Below, one piece after another: positions 1 through 6,854 of a stretch of DNA of 11,090 bases. Numbering within the stretch: position 1 is the first letter of the stretch; each line of letters opens with the position of its first letter. This DNA comes from JAEMQF01 sp049297615. GTDB lineage: Bacteria; Pseudomonadota; Gammaproteobacteria; Burkholderiales; Burkholderiaceae_C. The stretch covers positions 1 through 11,090 of the forward strand of contig JBAQUQ010000459.1 in assembly GCA_049297615.1 (NCBI GenBank), read 5' to 3'. The notes beneath the pieces are model-generated. The model searched no databases. It saw nothing but the letters and a program-made list of their open reading frames with translations, and was not told where the DNA came from. The translations under genes were made by a program, and so were the position numbers.

Positions 1-1
1 G

Positions 2-517
2 CAGCACCTGCCGCGAATCACGCTCTCGGGCAGCGTCGGCGGCGCGCATCTGTCGAGCGGCGGTTTTTCGCAAAGCGGCAGCGTCTGGAGCCTCGGGCCG
101 CTGGCGGTCACGCTGCCGATCTTCGACGCCGGCAGCCGCGCAGCGAACGTGGACGCCGCGGCTGCGCGATTCGACGCAGCCGCAGCCGCGTACCGCGGCA
201 AGCTGCGCGGCGCGGTGCGCGAAGTCGAAGACGCGCTGATCGCACTGCAATCGAGCGCCGCGCGAGGCGAGGACGCACGCCACGCGGCGCAAGGTTTCGA
301 AGCGAGTTACCGCGCGACCGAAGCGCGCTTCCAGGGCGGCCTGGCGAGTCTGTTCGAACTCGAAGACGCGCGCCGCACTGCGCTGGCCGCGCGCAGCGCG
401 CTGCTCGAGCTGCAACGCGAACGGGTCGCGGCGTGGCTTTCCCTGTACCGTGCTGTCGGCGGCGCCTGGTCCGACACCGACCTCGCCGCGTCGACGGTTC
501 AGGTCCGCACGAACTGA
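2..517 (+). CDS. Outer-membrane efflux channel, NodT/TolC-like, C-terminal part (5' truncated by window)
   Basis: The window opens inside this gene; only the last 171 residues are present, against about 450-480 for complete family members. Outer-membrane factors form trimeric channels that carry substrates from an RND pump and adaptor across the outer membrane. The visible part has the family hallmark LPIFDAGSRAANVDAAAARF (a strand entering the periplasmic helical barrel), then long Ala/Glu/Arg-rich amphipathic helices, the typical 'RFQGGLASLFELEDARR' turn and the closing 'SLYRAVGGAW' motif of NodT-type channels. The stop codon (515-517) lies 10 nt before the adaptor ATG, so the genes are almost certainly cotranscribed. 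The start, signal peptide and any lipobox Cys are outside the window. The family call is secure; the substrate is unknown. Confidence 0.9.
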   Translation, partial: QHLPRITLSGSVGGAHLSSGGFSQSGSVWSLGPLAVTLPIFDAGSRAANVDAAAARFDAAAAAYRGKLRGAVREVEDALIALQSSAARGEDARHAAQGFEASYRATEARFQGGLASLFELEDARRTALAARSALLELQRERVAAWLSLYRAVGGAWSDTDLAASTVQVRTN

Positions 518-518
518 C

Positions 519-523
519 GGAGG
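519..523 (+). promoter_or_regulatory. Shine-Dalgarno site of the adaptor gene
   Basis: GGAGG ends 4 nt before the ATG at 528. It decides in favour of this ATG over the in-frame GTG at 450, which would overlap the channel gene by 68 nt and put a non-signal-like stretch ahead of the hydrophobic anchor. Confidence 0.75.
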
Positions 524-527
524 TTTC

Positions 528-1682
528 ATGGCCCTGCATCGCAACACCTGGCTGCTCGGCGCGGGCGTTCTCGCCCTGCTCGCTGCGGGAGGGATCGCGC
601 TGGCCGTGCGGGCAGACGCCGACAAGGCGAGCAAGGCGGCCTCGCAAGCTGCTGCGGCCGCGGCCAAACCGGCGCTGTCGGTCGTCGTGACGCAGGCCCA
701 GCTCGGCAAGATCACGCAGCGCATCGGCGCGAACGGCAACATCGCCGCGTGGCAGGAAGCGAGCATCGGCACCGAGGTCAACGGGCTGCGTCTGTCCGAA
801 GTGCTGGTGAACGTCGGCGAGGTCGTGAAGCGCGGCCAGGTGCTCGCGAATTTCGCCTCCGAGACCCTCGCCGCCGAACTCGCGCAGCTTCGCGCCACCG
901 TCGCCGAAGCCGAAGCGACGCTCGCCGAGGCGAGCGCGAATGCGCAGCGTGCGCGCGACCTGCAGGCCAGCGGCGCGCTGTCGGCCCAGCAGATCGCGCA
1001 GTTTCTCACCGCCGAACGCACCGCGCAGGCGCGTCTCGAGGCGCAGCGCGCGGCGCTGAACGCACAGCAGGTGCGGCTCGCGCAGACCCAGGTGCTGGCG
1101 CCGGACCACGGCGTGATTTCGGCGCGCAGTGCGACCGTCGGTGCGGTCATGCCTGCCGGGTCCGAACTGTTTCGCCTGATCCGTCAGGGGCGACTCGAAT
1201 GGCGCGCCGAGGTCGCTGCATCCGACCTCGCGAGGCTCGCGCCTGGCCTGACGGCGACGGTGACACCCGCCGGCGGCGAGCCGGTGAAGGGCGTGGTGCG
1301 AATGGTCGCGCCCACCGTCGATGCGCAGTCGCGCAATGGCATCGTCTACGTCGACCTGCGCGCGCCGGGTTCGGCCAGGGCCGGCATGTTTGCGCGCGGC
1401 GAATTCGAGCTCGGCAGCGCGCCGGGCCTGACCCTGCCGCAGAGCGCAGTCGTGCTGCGCGAGGGTTTCAGCTACGTGCTGCGCGTCGGGCCCGACTCGA
1501 AGGTGATCCAGACCAAGGTGGTGCTCGGTGCACGCAGCGGCGAGCGCATCGAGATCGCCTCCGGCCTGGACGCCGCGGCGCGGGTCGTTCTCAGCGGCGG
1601 CGCCTTCCTCGGCGACGGCGACCTGGTGCGCGTGGTCGAAGCGCCCGCGGCGGGCGCGGTGGCGAAGGCTGTAGCGAAGTAA
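528..1682 (+). CDS. RND efflux periplasmic adaptor subunit (membrane-fusion protein, HlyD/AcrA family)
   Basis: This 384-residue protein bridges the inner-membrane RND pump and the outer-membrane channel in the periplasm. Residues 8-27 form a hydrophobic N-terminal anchor or uncleaved signal with no lipobox Cys. An Ala-rich linker follows (36-48). The first biotinyl-lipoyl half is around residues 80-110 ('VNVGEVVKRGQVLANF'). An alpha-helical hairpin rich in Ala, Gln and Glu spans about 111-187, and the second lipoyl half is around 188-220 ('VLAPDHGVISARSATVG'). The beta-barrel domain is about 224-297, and a membrane-proximal domain holding 'LTLPQSAVVLREG' runs from about 301 to 372. Length and domain order match the family. 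It lies between the channel and pump genes (20 nt to the pump ATG), the usual operon order. The start at 528 is supported by GGAGG. The substrate cannot be read from sequence. Confidence 0.93.
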   Translation: MALHRNTWLLGAGVLALLAAGGIALAVRADADKASKAASQAAAAAAKPALSVVVTQAQLGKITQRIGANGNIAAWQEASIGTEVNGLRLSEVLVNVGEVVKRGQVLANFASETLAAELAQLRATVAEAEATLAEASANAQRARDLQASGALSAQQIAQFLTAERTAQARLEAQRAALNAQQVRLAQTQVLAPDHGVISARSATVGAVMPAGSELFRLIRQGRLEWRAEVAASDLARLAPGLTATVTPAGGEPVKGVVRMVAPTVDAQSRNGIVYVDLRAPGSARAGMFARGEFELGSAPGLTLPQSAVVLREGFSYVLRVGPDSKVIQTKVVLGARSGERIEIASGLDAAARVVLSGGAFLGDGDLVRVVEAPAAGAVAKAVAK

Positions 1683-1691
1683 AGCGCAAGC

Positions 1692-1695
1692 GGAG
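1692..1695 (+). promoter_or_regulatory. Shine-Dalgarno site of the RND pump gene
   Basis: GGAG lies 7 nt before the ATG at 1703. The reading frame stays open far upstream of this ATG, but only from here does the product begin with the standard RND amphipathic helix and first membrane segment. Confidence 0.7.
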
Positions 1696-1702
1696 AACTT
1701 CG

Positions 1703-4700
1703 ATGTTCAACGTTTCCTCCTGGTCGATCCGCACTCCGGTTCCGTCGGTCCTGCTTTTCATCATGCTCAGCATCATCGGGCTGATGAGCTTTCGGATGAT
1801 GAAGATCCAGAACTTCCCCGATATCGACCTGCCCACGATCATCGTCAGCGCCACCCTGCCGGGTGCGTCGCCCGCCCAGCTCGAGACCGAGGTGGCGCGC
1901 CGGCTCGAGAACTCGATCGCGACCCTGCGAGGCGTGAAGCACATCTACACCATGGTGCAGGACGGCACGGCGACGGTGTCGGCCGAATTCCGCCTGGAAA
2001 AACCGACCCAGGAAGCGCTCGACGACGTGCGCGATGCGGTGCAGCGCATACGCTCGGACCTGCCGGGTGACCTGCGCGACCCGGTGATCACGAAAATGGA
2101 GCTCGCCGGCGCCCCCATCCTTACCTTCACGGTGGCGTCGAGCCGCATGGACGACGAAGCGCTGTCGTGGTTCGTCGACAACCAGATCACCAAGACCATG
2201 CTCTCGGTGCGCGGTGTCGGCGCGGTCGCGCGCGTCGGCGGCGCGAGCCGCGAAGTGCGCGTCGAACTCGATCCGGCGAAACTGCTCGCGCTGAACGCGA
2301 GCGCCGCCGACATTTCGCGCCAGTTGCGCGCGATCCAGCAAGAGGCCTCGGGGGGGCGCACCGTCGTCGGCGGCGCCGAACAATCGGTGCGCACGATCGC
2401 GACGGTGCAGACCGCGCAGGAGCTCGGGCGCATCGAAATCAGCCTGGCCGACGGCCGGCGCATCCGCCTGGACCAGGTGGCGCGCGTGTACGACACCGTC
2501 GCCGAGCGGCGCAGCACCGCCTTGCTCAACGGTCAGCCTGTCGTCGGTTTCGAGATCGTGCGCTCGCGCGGCGCCGGCGAGATCGAGGTCACCACCGCCG
2601 TGCGCGCACAGCTCGAGAAGGTGAAGGCCGAACGCCCCGACATCAGCATCACCGAGGCGTTCAACTACGCCGATCCGGTGCAGGAGAACTACGACGGCTC
2701 GATGCTGCTGCTCTACGAAGGAGCGATTCTCGCCGTGCTTGTCGTCTGGCTGTTCCTGCGCGACTGGCGCGCCACCCTGGTCTCGGCGACCGCGCTGCCT
2801 TTGTCGGTGATCCCGGCGTTTGCCGTGATGCATCTGATGGGATTCACGATCAATGTCGTGACGCTGCTCTCGCTCTCGCTCGTGATCGGCATCCTCGTCG
2901 ACGACGCGATCGTCGAGATCGAAAACATCATGCGCCATCTGCGCATGGGCAAGAAGCCCTTCGAGGCGGCGATGGAAGCCGCCGACGAGATCGGGCTCGC
3001 GGTGATCGCGACGAGTTTCACCCTGATCGCGGTGTTCCTGCCCACTGCCTTCATGGCCGGAGTGCCGGGCAAGTTCTTCGTGCAGTTCGGCTGGACCGCG
3101 GCAATCGCGGTGTTCTTCTCGCTCGTCGTCGCGCGCATGTTGACGCCGATGATGGCGGCCTACCTGCTGAAGGTGCCCAAGAAGGAACACCGCGAACCCG
3201 GCTGGCTGAAGATCTACATGCGCTGGGTCGCGTGGTGCCTGAAACACCGCGCGTGGACGCTCGTCGCGACCGGTGTGTTTTGTGTGGTTTCGCTGCTGCC
3301 GGTCGCGCTGGGCAAGGTGCCGGGAGCCTTCATCCCGCCCGACGATCTGAGCCAGACCCAGGTGAGCCTGTCGCTGCCGCCTGGCGCCACCTTCGAGCAG
3401 ACTTTCGGCGTCGCCGAGCAGGCGCGCGAGATCGTGCAGAGGCATCCCCACGTCAAGCTCGTCTACACCGCGGTGGGAGGCGGCAACACCGGGGCCGACC
3501 CGTTCATGATGGGCGGCGTTGCCGAAGTGCGCCGGGCGTCGCTGACGATCAACATGACGCCGCGCGGCGAACGCGGCGGGGTGACCAAGCAGCAGGTCGA
3601 AGCCCAGCTGCGCGACGCCCTCGTCGCGATTCCCGGCGCACGCGTCAAGGTCGGTTTCGGGGCGTCGAGCGAGAAGTACGTGCTCGTGCTCGCCGGCGAA
3701 GACGGCCGCGTGCTCGGCGAACACGCGGCCAAGGTCGAGCGCGAACTGCGCACGATTCCCGGCATCGGCAATGTGACTTCGTCGTCGAGCCTGACGCGCC
3801 CCGAGCTGATCGTGCGGCCCGATTTCGCGCGCGCCGCCGACCTCGGCGTGACCTCGGCCGCGATCGCCGAAACGCTGCGCATCGCCACTGCGGGCGACTA
3901 CGACCAGGCGCTGCCCAAGCTCAATCTGAGCCAGCGCCAGGTGAGCGTGGTCGTGAAGTTGCCCGCGCAAGCGCGCACCGACCTCGAACTGCTCGCCAAG
4001 CTGCCGGTGCCCGGAGCGCGAGGTCCGGTGCAGCTCGGCAACGTCGCGACGCTGACGATCGAGAGCGGCCCGGCGCAGATCGACCGCTACGACCGGGCAC
4101 GCAACGTCAGCTTCGAGATCGAGCTGAACGGCCAGCCGCTGGGCGGCGTGTCAGAGCAGGCGAAGAGGCTGCCGAGCCTGGCCAAGCTGCCGCCCGGAGT
4201 GATCCAGACCGAGGTGGGCGACGCCGAGGCGATGGCCGACCTCGCGCAGAGTTTCCTGCTCGCCATCCTGACCGGCGTGGCGTGCATCTACATCGTTCTC
4301 GTGCTGCTCTTCCACGCCTGGGTGCAGCCCGTCACGATCCTGGGCGCGCTCGTGCTCGCCATCCCCGGCGCCTTCCTCGCCCTGTTCATCACCCAGCAAT
4401 ACCTGTCGATGCCCTCGATGATCGGCCTGATCATGCTGATGGGCATCGCGACGAAAAACTCGATCCTGCTCATCGAATACGTGATCGTCGCGCGCGCCGA
4501 ACGCGGCATGAACCGCTGGGACGCACTGCTCGACGCCTGCCACAAACGCGCGCGCCCGATCGTCATGACGACGATCGCGATGGGCGCGGGAATGACGCCC
4601 ATCGCCCTGGGCCTGGGCGTGGACCCGAGTTTTCGCGCGCCGATGGCCATCGTCGTGATCGGCGGGCTGATCACGAGCACTTTTCTCAGCCTGCTCGTGA

Positions 4701-4810
4701 TTCCGGTGCTGTTCACCCTCGTCGACGACATGGTGCAGTGGTTCGCACGGCACGTTCGGCGCAAGGCGCGCGCGCCGTCGGGCGCGGCGCAGGCACCGTT
4801 GCAGCCCTAG
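1703..4810 (+). CDS. Efflux RND transporter permease subunit (HAE1-like inner-membrane pump)
   Basis: This 1035-residue proton-driven antiporter has the usual family length (about 1020-1050). It begins 'MFNVSSWSIRTPVPSVLLF', a cytoplasmic amphipathic helix leading into TM1. The porter-domain entry 'PGASPAQLETEVARRLENSI' follows at about residues 50-70. TM4 carries the adjacent acidic pair of the proton relay, D400-D401 in 'GILVDDAIVEIEN'. TM10 carries the partner lysine K918 in 'GIATKNSILLIEY', equivalent to the AcrB Asp/Asp/Lys triad. Both large periplasmic loops are present, as expected from the internal duplication (TM1 to loop 1, TM7 near 'AWTLVATGVFCVV' to loop 2). The C-terminus ends in a basic Ala/Pro tail. 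With the two preceding genes it would form a tripartite exporter. The motifs fit the drug/hydrophobe (HAE1) branch better than metal pumps, but the substrate is unproven. The gene appears intact. Confidence 0.95.
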   Translation: MFNVSSWSIRTPVPSVLLFIMLSIIGLMSFRMMKIQNFPDIDLPTIIVSATLPGASPAQLETEVARRLENSIATLRGVKHIYTMVQDGTATVSAEFRLEKPTQEALDDVRDAVQRIRSDLPGDLRDPVITKMELAGAPILTFTVASSRMDDEALSWFVDNQITKTMLSVRGVGAVARVGGASREVRVELDPAKLLALNASAADISRQLRAIQQEASGGRTVVGGAEQSVRTIATVQTAQELGRIEISLADGRRIRLDQVARVYDTVAERRSTALLNGQPVVGFEIVRSRGAGEIEVTTAVRAQLEKVKAERPDISITEAFNYADPVQENYDGSMLLLYEGAILAVLVVWLFLRDWRATLVSATALPLSVIPAFAVMHLMGFTINVVTLLSLSLVIGILVDDAIVEIENIMRHLRMGKKPFEAAMEAADEIGLAVIATSFTLIAVFLPTAFMAGVPGKFFVQFGWTAAIAVFFSLVVARMLTPMMAAYLLKVPKKEHREPGWLKIYMRWVAWCLKHRAWTLVATGVFCVVSLLPVALGKVPGAFIPPDDLSQTQVSLSLPPGATFEQTFGVAEQAREIVQRHPHVKLVYTAVGGGNTGADPFMMGGVAEVRRASLTINMTPRGERGGVTKQQVEAQLRDALVAIPGARVKVGFGASSEKYVLVLAGEDGRVLGEHAAKVERELRTIPGIGNVTSSSSLTRPELIVRPDFARAADLGVTSAAIAETLRIATAGDYDQALPKLNLSQRQVSVVVKLPAQARTDLELLAKLPVPGARGPVQLGNVATLTIESGPAQIDRYDRARNVSFEIELNGQPLGGVSEQAKRLPSLAKLPPGVIQTEVGDAEAMADLAQSFLLAILTGVACIYIVLVLLFHAWVQPVTILGALVLAIPGAFLALFITQQYLSMPSMIGLIMLMGIATKNSILLIEYVIVARAERGMNRWDALLDACHKRARPIVMTTIAMGAGMTPIALGLGVDPSFRAPMAIVVIGGLITSTFLSLLVIPVLFTLVDDMVQWFARHVRRKARAPSGAAQAPLQP

Positions 4811-4825
4811 GGTCGGGTCGCGTAC

Positions 4826-4842
4826 GTGTGTATCATACACAC
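4826..4842. promoter_or_regulatory. Perfect inverted repeat with -10-like hexamer at the hicA start: probable HicB operator/promoter
   Basis: GTGTGTAT, a single C, then ATACACAC is an exact 8-bp-arm palindrome ending at the base before the hicA ATG. It contains TATCAT (4831-4836), one mismatch from the TATAAT consensus. No convincing -35 hexamer and no Shine-Dalgarno sequence are visible in the 32 nt between the pump stop and hicA. HicB antitoxins with a DNA-binding C-terminus are known to repress their own promoters by binding such palindromes. The operator role here is inferred from position and symmetry. Confidence 0.65.
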
Positions 4843-5022
4843 ATGACCAGCGCCGATCTGATACGCGAGCTCAGGCGCGCGGGTTGGCGGTTGGCGCGAG
4901 TCCACGGTTCGCACCATGTCTTCACGCATCCAAATCTGCCGGGCGTCGTGGTGGTGCCTCATCCGAAGAAGGATCTCGGCAAGGGGCTCGTCAGGGCGAT
5001 TCGCCGGCAGGCCGGTATTTGA
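4843..5022 (+). CDS. hicA: Type II toxin HicA (mRNA interferase, YcfA-like)
   Basis: This 59-residue protein is the normal size for HicA, a small double-stranded-RNA-binding-domain-fold toxin that cleaves mRNA and blocks translation until HicB sequesters it. The N-terminal helix is 'SADLIRELRRAGWRLARV'. The family signature follows as HGSHHVF (21-27), with H24 at the expected catalytic position, then the strand 'GVVVVPHP' and the basic terminal helix 'KDLGKGLVRAIRRQAGI'. The ATG is set by similarity of the first helix; an in-frame GTG at 4828 lies inside the operator palindrome and is less likely. The stop is 13 nt before the hicB ATG. The pump gene ends 32 nt upstream, so pump read-through could also reach hicA. 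No defect is visible. Confidence 0.92.
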   Translation: MTSADLIRELRRAGWRLARVHGSHHVFTHPNLPGVVVVPHPKKDLGKGLVRAIRRQAGI

Positions 5023-5035
5023 GAAGAGGTTCATC

Positions 5036-5443
5036 ATGCGTTATCCCGTCGCGATCGAGCCAGCCACCACGACTGAAGCGTTCGGTGTCGTCGTGCCTGA
5101 TCTGCCAGGGTGTTTTTCCGCGGGCGACACGCTGGAAGAGGCGATGGTCAACGCCGAAGAAGCCATCGCGGCGTGGATCCAGCTCGCCCTCGATTCGGAC
5201 CAGGACATCCCGTCGCCGTCGAGCGTCGATGCGCTGCGCAAGAAACACAAGGAATGGAAGGGCTGGGTCTGGGCTGTCGTCAGTGTGGATCCCGCAGTTC
5301 TTGACGAAACCCTCGAGCGCGTGAACATCAGTCTGCCGCGGCGGGTGCTGCGCCGCTTGGACGCACTGGCGCGTGCGACGGGGGAAACCCGATCGGGATT
5401 CATTGCGCGCATCGCGCTCGAGGGCCAGCCGGCGAGCAAGTAG
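5036..5443 (+). CDS. hicB: Type II antitoxin HicB with ribbon-helix-helix C-terminus
   Basis: This 135-residue antitoxin neutralises HicA and probably represses the operon. The N-terminal half is the degenerate RNase-H-like HicB fold: 'MRYPVAIEPATTTEAFGVVV', then 'PDLPGCFSAGDTLEEAMVNA' (residues 21-40), the diagnostic PDLPGC-(S/F)-GDT-EEA pattern, followed by a helix 'EEAIAAWIQLAL'. Residues about 95-131 are a ribbon-helix-helix domain: a strand 'RVNISLP' and two helices 'RRVLRRLDALARATGET' and 'RSGFIARIAL', so this is the RHH rather than the HTH class of HicB. The start is supported by AAGAGG at 5024-5029, 6 nt before the ATG. It is presumably cotranscribed with hicA, in the classic toxin-first order. 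Confidence 0.93.
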   Translation: MRYPVAIEPATTTEAFGVVVPDLPGCFSAGDTLEEAMVNAEEAIAAWIQLALDSDQDIPSPSSVDALRKKHKEWKGWVWAVVSVDPAVLDETLERVNISLPRRVLRRLDALARATGETRSGFIARIALEGQPASK

Positions 5444-5987
5444 GCGAACCGACGCGATTCGCGTTGTTCAGGGGATAAGACTTCGTTGTCGATGACGGCT
5501 CGGGGTCACTGCCGAGCGGGGCGCGTATGCGATGAATGCGCAGCGGCATCTCGCCGAAGTCGACGCCGGCGGCGCGTGGGGTTGGAGAAACGTCTGGAAC
5601 TACCGCATTGGCGACGGTCGAGTCGGCGGGACGAACGTCTGCGATATGAGCGCAGTGATCGATCGGGTGCGAGGCCGTGGTCAGCGAACAGCATCGAGCA
5701 GGCGGTCGATTTCGTCCCGGTCGAAGCGGGCTCTCAAGCGATAGAGAGGGAAGTTTGACGCAAGTTGCACCGGGGCGCGCTACGAGGGGATGATCCGTGG
5801 CTTCCTACTTCGCCGTGTCCTCCGCGCCGCCGCGTCGGCGGTGTTTGGCTTGCGGACGAGCGCGGCCTAACTCAACGTCCTAGGTGGTCGGGCCGGGGCG
5901 CAGCGCGCGCGCCGATTGCCTTCGGGCAGAATCAAAGCGGAACGACGCTCCCTTTTCGGGTAGCGGCCCAGCACAGGGACGACTCAG
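5444..5987. other. 544-nt spacer between hicB and the methyltransferase gene
   Basis: No intact gene is recognisable on either strand. Visible structures are a small hairpin just after hicB (ACGCG-ATT-CGCGT, 5452-5464, followed by TTGTT; a weak terminator candidate), a 6-bp stem with an 8-nt loop (GCTCGG/CCGAGC, 5498-5517), a RelE-like remnant (5532-5744), and CCGCCG-CGT-CGGCGG (5827-5841). No tRNA, integrase fragment, transposon end or clear direct repeat was found. No convincing promoter for the downstream operon could be identified: TTGACG at 5755-5760 has no well-placed -10 hexamer. The stretch probably carries decayed toxin-antitoxin DNA and the junction with the lower-GC block. Confidence 0.6.
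5532..5744 (+). pseudogene. Possible remnant of a RelE/ParE-type toxin gene
   Basis: A 70-codon frame contains 'GWRNVWNYRIGDGRV' (residues 17-31). This resembles the most conserved block of RelE-family toxins, which usually reads like 'LxGLWRYRVGDYRV'. A few residues on, 'VCDMSAVIDRVRGRGQRT' loosely resembles the following strand and the 'VGHR' block. The piece before it ('AQRHLAEVDAGGA') is too short for the normal helical N-terminus, and the end becomes Arg/Ser-rich without the usual terminal 'EVY'. No good ribosome-binding site precedes it and no antitoxin gene adjoins. A decayed toxin, with indels either side of the core, is the best reading, but a chance match in high-GC sequence cannot be excluded. 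Confidence 0.35.
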
Positions 5988-5990
5988 GTG

Positions 5991-6854
5991 ATGCGAACGG
6001 GAGGACTTTCCGGCCTAGGCATGCAATCGGCATCGCCGCCGTGGAGTCGTCCAATTTTTAGATGGGCCGGGAGCAAGAAGGGAATTCTCGACCATCTGCG
6101 TCGCTGCGTTCCCCCGGTGTACGGTCGATACATTGAGCCGTTCGCGGGTTCCGCGTGCCTGTTCTTCGCGCTCAATCCGGCCAAGGCAATACTGGCTGAC
6201 TTCAACTCTGAATTGATGCATGCCTATGGCGTACTTGCCAAACATCCTCGACTCGTCATACGGATGGTGTCGGGGTTGCCAGACGATGCCTCCGATTACT
6301 ACGCGATACGTGATCTGAATCCAGAAAAGCTCCCCGACCTCGAGCGAGCGGCCAGATTCGTATATCTGAATCGCTTTTGCTTCAACGGCGTCTATCGGAC
6401 CGACCGGCACAATCGTTTCAATGTGCCTCGTGGAACGCGAGCTGGTCGGCCGCTAGTTGAAGCAGAGGTTGTCCGCTGCTCGGTAGCCTTACGCCGGGCT
6501 GAATTGCTGACTGACGACTTTGAACTCACGCTGGGCCAGGCACGTCGTGATGACTTTGTATATGTAGATCCACCTTACACAAGCGCCGTGCGTCAGACCT
6601 ACGGGGAGTATGGCTACGGCGCCTTCAGCTCCAATGACGTACGTCGACTTCACAGTCGACTGGAGTACTTAACGAAAGTTGGGGTCAAGGTTCTGCTGTC
6701 CTATTCGGCAGATCGCGAGCTCCTGCGGTTGCTGGAAGACTGGAGTGTCGTCATCCTCCCAGTTCGCCGACGGATTGCAGGCGGCTCTCGCTCACACGAG
6801 ACGCATGAAATTCTGGCCTCGAACTACACCGACCTTCGACCGATGGCGCATTGA
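5991..6854 (+). CDS. DNA N6-adenine methyltransferase, D12 (Dam-like) class
   Basis: This 287-residue enzyme transfers a methyl group from S-adenosylmethionine to adenine N6 in DNA. Motif X is 'FRWAGSKKGIL' (about 23-33), the SAM-binding motif I is 'YIEPFAGSACLF' (47-58), the next acidic strand is 'ILADFNSELMHAY', and the family block 'YLNRFCFNGVYRTDRHNRFN' is at 125-144. The catalytic motif IV is DPPY (193-196). This order (X-I-IV) is the alpha-class D12 arrangement, and the length is typical of Dam/DpnM-like enzymes, so it looks complete. Starts at GTG 5988, ATG 5991 or ATG 6021 are possible; AGGGA at 5975-5979 favours the first two. Base composition is clearly less GC-rich than the pump operon. 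Its TGA overlaps the next gene's ATG by 1 nt, tying it to the downstream cassette, where it may mark self DNA. Recognition sequence is unknown. Confidence 0.88.
   Translation: MRTGGLSGLGMQSASPPWSRPIFRWAGSKKGILDHLRRCVPPVYGRYIEPFAGSACLFFALNPAKAILADFNSELMHAYGVLAKHPRLVIRMVSGLPDDASDYYAIRDLNPEKLPDLERAARFVYLNRFCFNGVYRTDRHNRFNVPRGTRAGRPLVEAEVVRCSVALRRAELLTDDFELTLGQARRDDFVYVDPPYTSAVRQTYGEYGYGAFSSNDVRRLHSRLEYLTKVGVKVLLSYSADRELLRLLEDWSVVILPVRRRIAGGSRSHETHEILASNYTDLRPMAH

Noticed and set aside
450..527. Upstream in-frame GTG start for the adaptor gene
   Set aside because: It would overlap the channel gene by 68 nt and bury the N-terminal hydrophobic anchor behind an Arg/Pro-rich extension; ATG 528 has GGAGG at good spacing.
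1472..3970. Very long open frame (832 codons) on the minus strand opposite the RND pump gene
   Set aside because: Its His/Arg/Asp-rich low-complexity composition is the typical antisense shadow of a high-GC gene, it has no recognisable domain, and the + strand frame carries clear RND motifs.
2167..4842. Long Arg-rich + strand frame running through the pump gene into hicA
   Set aside because: A frame-shifted shadow of the pump gene; only the last 59 codons (HicA) are biologically meaningful.
5865..5871. GCCTAAC resembling the RYYYAAC half of an integron attC site
   Set aside because: No matching GTTRRRY partner lies within the expected distance downstream and no paired inner arms were found, so a chance heptamer is likelier.
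5765..6061. 98-codon + strand frame overlapping the methylase start
   Set aside because: No motif, no ribosome-binding site, Pro/Arg-rich composition, and it overlaps a convincing gene in another frame.
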